Assembly (NCBI GenBank): GCA_046233135.1
Contig: JBJXHN010000001.1
Span: forward strand, 62,001 to 126,000
Origin: JBJXHN01 sp046233135
GTDB taxonomy: Bacteria; Pseudomonadota; Alphaproteobacteria; Rhodospirillales; Rhodospirillaceae
DNA: 64,000 nt
Direction: 5' to 3'
Position 1 is the first letter of the stretch, and each line of letters begins with the position of its first letter. The position numbers and the translations under genes were made by a program. Below, piece by piece: positions 59,017 to 64,000 of the stretch. Under the pieces are notes generated by a model, which had not been told where the DNA came from, made no database searches, and saw only the letters and a list, made by a program, of their open reading frames with translations.

Positions 59017-59997
59017 ATGCGCCTTCTCCCCCTTTTGCTGGCGGGCTGCCTTTCCATGACGGCGGCCACCGCCCTGCCGGCTCGTGCTGCGGATGATGCG
59101 GCCGGCATGAAGCATGTGGCCATCACCCAGATCGTGGAACATCCTGCCCTCGACGCAGCCCGTCAAGGTGTCCACGACGTTCTGGCCGAACGGGGCTGGA
59201 AGGAAGGGGAAAACCTGACCTGGACCTATGAAAGCGCCCAGGGCAGCGTGACCACGGCCGCCCAGGTCGCCAAGAAGTTCATCGGCATGGCCCCGGACGT
59301 GATCGTTGCCATTGCCACGCCCTCGGCCCAGACCGCAGCGGCGTCGGCCGGCGAGATTCCGGTGGTGTTCTCTGCCGTTACCGATCCGGTGGGCGCCAAG
59401 CTGGTGCGCAGCCTGGAGGATCCGGGCGGTCCGATCACCGGTACCAGCGACATGCTGCCCCTCGACCGGCATCTGGCGATGATCCGTCGTGCCCTGCCGG
59501 GGATGACGCGGCTGGGGGTGATCTATAACGCCGGCGAAGCCAATTCGGTGACCCTGGTGGAAACCCTGAAGGCCGTCGCCGAAGCCCAGGGCGTGACCTT
59601 GGTGGAGGCCACCGCCCCGCGCTCCACTGACGTGCTGGACGCCGCCCGCCGGCTGGTCGGCGAGGTGGACGCCGTCTATATCCCCACCGACAACACGGTG
59701 GTGTCGGCGCTGGAAGCGGTGGTCAAGGTGGGCATCGACAATCAGTTGCCGGTGTTCGCCGGCGATACCGCCTCGGTGGAGCGCGGCGCGGTGGCGGCCG
59801 TCGGCTTCAACTATTATGACCTGGGCCGGCAGACTGGCGATATGGTGGCCGAGATCCTGGCCGGGAAAGAAGCGCGCAGCCTGCCGGTGCGCATGGTGGA
59901 CAAGACCGAACTGTTCGTGAACCCCGCCATGGCCACGCGCATGGGTCTGACCCTGCCCGAAGACATGGTCGCCGAAGCGGCCAAGGTCATCGAGTAA
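59017..59997 (+). CDS. ABC importer substrate-binding protein, TrpX type
   Basis: 326 residues from the ATG at 59017 (CCGGAG upstream). A signal peptide covers about 1-25. It belongs to the ABC_sub_bind group by its text: HVAITQIVEHPALDAARQGVHDVLAERGW, DVIVAIATPSAQTA, PVVFSAVTDPVGAKLV and VDAVYIPTDNTVVSAL. TrpX of this group binds tryptophan or related amino acids; the ligand here is not certain. It is first of three genes of the importer. Confidence 0.92.
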   Translation: MRLLPLLLAGCLSMTAATALPARAADDAAGMKHVAITQIVEHPALDAARQGVHDVLAERGWKEGENLTWTYESAQGSVTTAAQVAKKFIGMAPDVIVAIATPSAQTAAASAGEIPVVFSAVTDPVGAKLVRSLEDPGGPITGTSDMLPLDRHLAMIRRALPGMTRLGVIYNAGEANSVTLVETLKAVAEAQGVTLVEATAPRSTDVLDAARRLVGEVDAVYIPTDNTVVSALEAVVKVGIDNQLPVFAGDTASVERGAVAAVGFNYYDLGRQTGDMVAEILAGKEARSLPVRMVDKTELFVNPAMATRMGLTLPEDMVAEAAKVIE

Positions 59998-60090
59998 AAA
60001 GTCTATCGACTCAAAGGCCGCTTCTCCCACTGCTTGCGTTCCCGAACGGCGGGCAGGCCGGGCCGGCGGGAATCACAAGGAACAGCGCGC

Positions 60091-61014
60091 GTGAGTCTGG
60101 TCGCGTTTCTGGGGGCCGTGGAAAGCGGCCTCATTTTCGGTCTGGTGGCGATTGCCGTCTACCTGTCCTTCCGGGTGCTGGAGTTTCCGGACCTGACCGT
60201 TGACGGCAGCTTTCCGCTGGGCGGCGCCGTTGCGGCGACCTTGATCGTCGCCGGCTGGCCGCCGCTGCTGGCCACGCTGCTGGCCATCGCTGCCGGGGCC
60301 TGTGCCGGAGCGGTGACGGCTCTGCTGAACGTGCGGCTGCATATCCTGCATCTGCTGTCGTCCATCTTGACCATGATCGCCCTGTATTCGGTGAACCTGC
60401 GGGTGATGGGCAAACCCAACACGGCGCTGCTGATGGAACCCACCGTCTTTTCGTCGGTCGAGGGGGCGGGCATGCCGCCGCGCATGTGGATGATCCCGGC
60501 CGTACTGGTCGGGGTGGTCCTGCTCGCGCTGGTGCTGGTGAACCTGTTCCTGGCTTCGCGGGCCGGCCTGGCCATGCGGGCGACGGGGGCCAACCCCCGC
60601 ATGGCCCGTGCCCAGGGGGTGGCCACGGGGACGGCGATCATCGTCGGCATGATGATCAGCAACGGCCTGGTGGGGCTGGCCGGCGCCCTGTTCGCCCAGT
60701 CCCAGGGCGGGGCGGACATCTCCATGGGCGTGGGCATGATCATCATCGGCCTGGCCTCGGTCATCCTGGGCGAAGCGGTGATGCCGACCCGCTCCGTGCT
60801 GTGGGCGACGGTGGCCTGCGTGGTCGGGGCCATCCTGTACCGGCTGGCGGTCGCTGTGGCGCTGAATGTGGACTTCATCGGCCTGAAAGCCCAGGACCTC
60901 AACCTGATCACCGCCGTCCTGGTGGCCCTGGCCATGGTGCTGCCCCGCTGGCGGGGCCGGATCAAGCGTATGCTGGGGAACAAGGGCATCAAAGGCGGGG
61001 GAGCGGCCGCATGA
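60091..61014 (+). CDS. ABC importer permease, TrpY type
   Basis: 307 residues from a GTG at 60091 (AAGGAAC upstream); the frame before it is not conserved-looking. Around eight membrane segments, with LSFRVLEFPDLTVDGSFPLGGAVAATLI near the start, a hallmark of this permease class, and the cytoplasmic loop GLAMRATGANPRMARAQGV. The stop overlaps the ATPase ATG (ATGA). It forms the membrane channel with the TrpX-type binding protein and the ATPase. Confidence 0.92.
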   Translation: MSLVAFLGAVESGLIFGLVAIAVYLSFRVLEFPDLTVDGSFPLGGAVAATLIVAGWPPLLATLLAIAAGACAGAVTALLNVRLHILHLLSSILTMIALYSVNLRVMGKPNTALLMEPTVFSSVEGAGMPPRMWMIPAVLVGVVLLALVLVNLFLASRAGLAMRATGANPRMARAQGVATGTAIIVGMMISNGLVGLAGALFAQSQGGADISMGVGMIIIGLASVILGEAVMPTRSVLWATVACVVGAILYRLAVAVALNVDFIGLKAQDLNLITAVLVALAMVLPRWRGRIKRMLGNKGIKGGGAAA

Positions 61015-61805
61015 TCGCGCTGGAAAACCTGAAGGTCACCTTCAATGCCGGCACGCCGCTGGAGAACCCGGCCCTGCGCGGATTGGATCTGCATATCCCC
61101 GATGGCCAATGGGTGACCGTCATCGGCTCCAACGGGGCGGGCAAGAGCACCCTGCTCAACGCCCTGTCCGGAGAGGTGCCGGTCGAATCCGGGCGCATCC
61201 TCATCGGCGGGGAGGAGGTCACGGGCTGGCCCGCCCACCGCCGGGCAAGCCTCGTGGCCCGGGTGTTTCAGGACCCGCTTGCCGGCACCTGCGAACGTCT
61301 GACGGTCGAAGAGAACATGGCCCTGGCGCTGCGCCGGGGCGGCCGCCGCGGCCTGAGAGCCGCCCTGAAGCGGGGCGAGCGGGGACAGCTGCGGGACCAC
61401 CTGGCCCGTCTCGGCCTGGGGCTGGAAGAGCGGCTGGCCGACCGCATGGGCCTGCTGTCCGGCGGCCAGCGCCAGGCGGTCAGCCTGCTGATGGCCACCC
61501 TGGCGCCGATGCGCATTCTGCTGCTGGATGAACATACCGCCGCGCTGGATCCGCGCACGGCGTCCTTCGTGCTGGGCCTGACCGATGCGCTGGTCCGCGA
61601 ACAGCGGCTGACCACCCTGATGGTCACCCACTCCATGAAGCAGGCCCTGGCCCACGGGGACCGCACAATCATGCTGCACGAAGGCAAGGTGGTGCTGGAC
61701 GTGTCGGGCGCGGAACGCGACGCCATGGGGGTGGACGGGCTGCTGGCCCAGTTCGCCCGCAGCCGGGGCGAGGATCTGGACGACGACAAGCTGCTGCTCG
61801 GCTGA
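61011..61805 (+). CDS. ABC importer ATPase, TrpZ type
   Basis: 264 residues. Walker A GSNGAGKST at about 39-47, signature LLSGGQRQAVSLLMA near 149-163, and Walker B ILLLDEHTAALD, in which the usual Pro after the Glu is replaced by His, as is common in this class. It is translationally coupled to the permease and completes the importer. Confidence 0.93.
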   Translation: MIALENLKVTFNAGTPLENPALRGLDLHIPDGQWVTVIGSNGAGKSTLLNALSGEVPVESGRILIGGEEVTGWPAHRRASLVARVFQDPLAGTCERLTVEENMALALRRGGRRGLRAALKRGERGQLRDHLARLGLGLEERLADRMGLLSGGQRQAVSLLMATLAPMRILLLDEHTAALDPRTASFVLGLTDALVREQRLTTLMVTHSMKQALAHGDRTIMLHEGKVVLDVSGAERDAMGVDGLLAQFARSRGEDLDDDKLLLG

Positions 61806-61866
61806 CGCTCCTGCCATCGGCGGCAGCGGACGGACCGGGGGGCGGGAAGCGGAGAGGGGGCGGACC

Positions 61867-62985
61867 ATGCTGGCCGATGCGTTGAAGGATATGCGGGTGG
61901 TGGATCTGGGACAGTACATCCCCGGACCCTTCGCCTGCCTGCTGCTGGCCGACCTGGGAGCCGAGGTGGTGAAGATCGAAGCCCCCGGCGGCGACCCCAT
62001 GCGCCATTTCGGCCCGGCGGGTCCGGACGGGGTCAGCAGCCTGTATACGGCCATGAACCGCAACAAGGCGGTGGTGACCCTGGATCTGAAGGATCCGCAG
62101 GGGCTGGCGCATGCCCGTGACATCCTGCAACGCAGCCACGTGCTGGTGGAAAGCTTCCGCCCCGGCGCGCTCGACCGCCTGGGGCTGGGGCCGGAGGCGT
62201 TGCGCAGCCTGAACCCCGGTCTGGTGCATGTGCAGCTGTCGGGCTTCGGCCAGACGGGGCCATGGCGCCAGCGGGCCGGGCATGACCTGACCTATCTGGC
62301 CCTGTCGGGCATGCTGTCCCAGACGGGAACGGAGAGCGGCCCGGCGATTCCCTTTCCGCCGCTGGCCGACCACGCCGCCGCCTTGGCGGCCGTGATCGCC
62401 GTGCAGACCGGCCTGTTGCGCCGCCTGCGCACCGGCCGGGGAGCGCGGATCGACATGTCGCTGTACGACACCGCCATGCTGATGAACAGCGCCGGCCTGA
62501 CCCTGGCCGGCCAGGGGTTGCCGGTGGCGCCGGGGGAAGACCTGCTGAGCGGTGGCGCCGGATTCTATCGCTGCTACCGGTGCGCCGACGGCCGGCACAT
62601 GGCCGTGGCGCCCATCGAGTCCAAATTCTGGTCGGCCTTCTGTGCGGCCCTGAGTTGCCCCGATCTGATTGATCGACACCGGGATCTGCTGCCACAGGTA
62701 GATTTAATTGCAGAGCTGACTCGGGTTTTCGCGCAAAAGACGCAGGCAGAGTGGGCAACCATTTTCGAATCGGTCGATTGTTGTGTCGAACCGGTCTTGA
62801 GGTCAACCGAGGCGGCCTCAACGCACCACGCGCGAGACAGGAAGTTTCTTGAAAAAGCAGATTTTGGCCTAAACGAGTTATTACTTCCGTTTACATTGGA
62901 TGGACAACCTCCGGTCCAGCGTAGAGCGCTGGAACGGGAGTCCGCAGAGGATGTATTGGCGCGGTGGCCGCGCATAGGGAGGTAA
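61867..62985 (+). CDS. CaiB/BaiF-family enzyme, alpha-methylacyl-CoA racemase-like
   Basis: 372 residues with GGGGGCGG before the ATG. The fold start MRVVDLGQYIPGPFACLLLADLGAEVVKIE is typical of family III CoA-transferases. H139 in AGHDLTYLALSG and D168 in PPLADHAAAL have the spacing of the two catalytic residues of alpha-methylacyl-CoA racemase, which favours racemase over CoA transfer. From about 62690 to the stop, base composition drops sharply (28 of 60 G/C at 62821-62880 against 39 of 60 at 62281-62340) and rare codons such as TTA appear, yet the frame and family pattern (EWATIFESVDCCVEPVL) continue. This suggests a recombined 3' end. Confidence 0.88.
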   Translation: MLADALKDMRVVDLGQYIPGPFACLLLADLGAEVVKIEAPGGDPMRHFGPAGPDGVSSLYTAMNRNKAVVTLDLKDPQGLAHARDILQRSHVLVESFRPGALDRLGLGPEALRSLNPGLVHVQLSGFGQTGPWRQRAGHDLTYLALSGMLSQTGTESGPAIPFPPLADHAAALAAVIAVQTGLLRRLRTGRGARIDMSLYDTAMLMNSAGLTLAGQGLPVAPGEDLLSGGAGFYRCYRCADGRHMAVAPIESKFWSAFCAALSCPDLIDRHRDLLPQVDLIAELTRVFAQKTQAEWATIFESVDCCVEPVLRSTEAASTHHARDRKFLEKADFGLNELLLPFTLDGQPPVQRRALERESAEDVLARWPRIGR

Positions 62986-63054
62986 TGTTTTGGCGATTTT
63001 CAATGGTTTTTGGATCCTAAAGTATAGCTTTCCCTGCGGGAAACCCCTAGGCGC

Positions 63055-63084
63055 TTGCCGTAACCGTAAAAAATTGCTTAAAAT
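63055..63084 (+). promoter_or_regulatory. Candidate promoter of the small membrane gene
   Basis: TTGCCG (63055-63060), an 18-base spacer, then TAAAAT (63079-63084). It lies between the racemase-like gene and the small open frame, which is itself followed by a terminator, so a short monocistronic transcript is plausible. Confidence 0.4.
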
Positions 63085-63195
63085 GCCTGCGTAGGCCGGG
63101 ACGATACTTAGGTCTGCATCACGAAACGAATGCCAACAAACAAAAGCGTAGCGGACTCACGCTGCGCGGGGCGTGTGCGATTTTCGAGGATCAAG

Positions 63196-63336
63196 ATGAT
63201 CGAGCTTTTCATGGTTGTATTCGTTGCAGCGGGTATTTTGCGTTTGGTGGAGACACGGTCAGAACGGCGACAACGTCGACTGGAAACTGCTTTCCGCCGG
63301 GCTCATCACTTGAAGACCGCCGGAGTTCGTCGGTAA
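63196..63336 (+). CDS. Small single-span membrane protein of unknown function
   Basis: 46 residues from the ATG at 63196, preferred for its GAGG site; the frame is also open from an ATG at 63130 (68 residues). It starts with one hydrophobic helix (MIELFMVVFVAAGILRLV) followed by a strongly basic tail (TRSERRQRRLETAFRRAHHLK), so an inner-membrane peptide with a cytoplasmic tail is expected. A promoter candidate before it and a strong terminator after it support it as a real gene. No family is recognised. Confidence 0.55.
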   Translation: MIELFMVVFVAAGILRLVETRSERRQRRLETAFRRAHHLKTAGVRR

Positions 63337-63341
63337 TCCCA

Positions 63342-63378
63342 GGGGGGAGCGGATCCATCCGCTCCCCCCTTCGGTTTT
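63342..63378 (+). terminator. Rho-independent terminator of the small membrane gene
   Basis: GGGGGGAGCGGA (63342-63353) pairs perfectly with TCCGCTCCCCCC (63358-63369) around a TCCA loop, followed by TTCGGTTTTCTT. The T-run is interrupted but the 12-bp GC-rich stem is strong. Confidence 0.85.
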
Positions 63379-63554
63379 CTTGCCCTGGATCGAATTATCC
63401 GCGTTCAATCGATGGCGATATAACGTGGTTTGATCTTGTCGGTCCCTCAGCCCAGATCAAATGGTAGAGTATCGAGCGGAAAGCCGGTGCCCACTTTTCC
63501 GCTCGATGCTGTAGAGTCCCGGATGATTGCGTCGGCCGGTTTGGGGGAAGTGGC

Positions 63555-64000
63555 ATGTCGTATCAAACGTGGACCTATGAAGCGGCCGGCCAGGGGCTCG
63601 GCCTGTTCGCCGTGCTGCACGGCAGACCCTGCGGCTGGGGCATGTGCCTGGGCTGCGCCCTGCCCACCGCCGAGGGCGATCCGCCGCTGCCGACCGCCTT
63701 TTTTCGCGATCTGGACGCCATTTTCGGCGCCGTGACCGCACGGGGAGAGGGGGACCGGATCACCGAAGTGGTCCTGTCCAACAACGGCTCCACCTTCGAT
63801 CGCGATGCTTTCCCCTTTTCTGTGGTGCTGTATTTCTGCGCTGTCGCCCCGACGCTGTTTCCCAATCTCGCCAAGCTCTGCTTCGAAACCCGGGCGGAGG
63901 TGGTGAAGACGGAAGAGGTGCTGATGGTCCGGGAAACCCTGGACGAGGCGGGTTTCACCGGCGCCGTCGAGCTGGCCGTGGGGGTCGAGGTCTTCGACGA
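63555..64000 (+). CDS. Probable radical-SAM protein (partial, runs off the window)
   Basis: 149 residues from the ATG at 63555 (GGGGGAAG upstream) to the window edge. Near the start RPCGWGMCLGCALP supplies three cysteines in a C-x4-C-x2-C arrangement (C26, C31, C34), which suits the 4Fe-4S site of some radical-SAM subfamilies. EVVLSNNGSTFDRDAFPF and the later VELAVGVEVFDE resemble the strand order of Elp3/YhcC-like members. Without the C-terminal part neither family nor substrate can be fixed. Confidence 0.65.
   Translation, partial: MSYQTWTYEAAGQGLGLFAVLHGRPCGWGMCLGCALPTAEGDPPLPTAFFRDLDAIFGAVTARGEGDRITEVVLSNNGSTFDRDAFPFSVVLYFCAVAPTLFPNLAKLCFETRAEVVKTEEVLMVRETLDEAGFTGAVELAVGVEVFD

Overview
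The window is GC-rich, densely packed, double-membrane bacterial DNA. The best fit is a motile, oxygen-respiring alphaproteobacterium of Rhodospirillales type. I infer this from the codon use, three chemoreceptors with oxygen-sensor-type domains, a TRAP sugar-acid operon, a phasin, an MlaC-like protein, and the ArsR/methyltransferase-metF-metH block. I cannot name a species. I saw no rRNA, tRNA, CRISPR array, insertion sequence or replication origin. Genes were called from reading frames, start/RBS context and motifs read by eye; no database search was made.

Layout. 1-1425 (minus): a partial ABC ATPase coupled to a His-rich CDF metal exporter. 1748-3340: prfC with a strong terminator. 3763-8165: two unlike chemoreceptors, one membrane-bound with a C-terminal hemerythrin domain and one soluble with an N-terminal globin and a C-terminal zinc-binding CZB domain. 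8113-9590: a LysR regulator divergent from a tautomerase. 9954-14774: a three-gene operon of a secreted monohaem cytochrome, a LodA-like quinoprotein and a LodB-like flavoprotein. 14955-15686: HAD phosphatase. 16137-18236: a third chemoreceptor, paralogous to the first in its duplicated periplasmic domain. 18263-22126 (minus): Fbp-type ABC importer. 22415-23967: an AT-rich island with two paralogous cyclase-fold proteins whose catalytic residues look complementary. 24230-32374: GntR regulator, perfect palindromic operator, TRAP transporter, an unlisted 53-residue membrane protein, IlvD/Edd-type dehydratase, RraA-like protein and semialdehyde dehydrogenase.

32396-34950 (minus): TPR glycosyltransferase-like protein and MlaC-like protein. 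35185-40633: ArsR-methyltransferase fusion, metF and metH behind a perfect 10-bp inverted repeat. 40693-44838: two exported proteins of unknown role (one with EF-hands), a family-2 glycosyltransferase, a 38-bp tandem repeat array, and a second TPR glycosyltransferase-like gene. 44964-48507: D,D-carboxypeptidase with SPOR domain, lipoprotein, phasin. 48972-52013: clpS, clpA. 52304-56596: a large hybrid histidine kinase. 56602-57501 (minus): an isolated TIR-domain protein. 57575-58924 (minus): TrmA-family RNA methyltransferase. 59017-61805: TrpXYZ-type ABC importer. 61867-62985: CaiB/racemase-family enzyme with a base-composition break. 63196-64000: a small membrane peptide and the start of a probable radical-SAM protein.

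The most unusual item is the tandem pair at 22415-23967. Read as class III nucleotidyl cyclase folds, the first protein keeps both metal aspartates but lacks the Asn/Arg pair, and the second keeps the Asn/Arg pair but has Lys for the first aspartate. That is the division of labour expected of an obligate heterodimeric cyclase. Other items for a second look are the duplicated GGMIHxFKxY sensory module, the cytochrome-LodA-LodB operon, the RraA-like protein where a second dehydratase is expected, and the hairpin repeat array.
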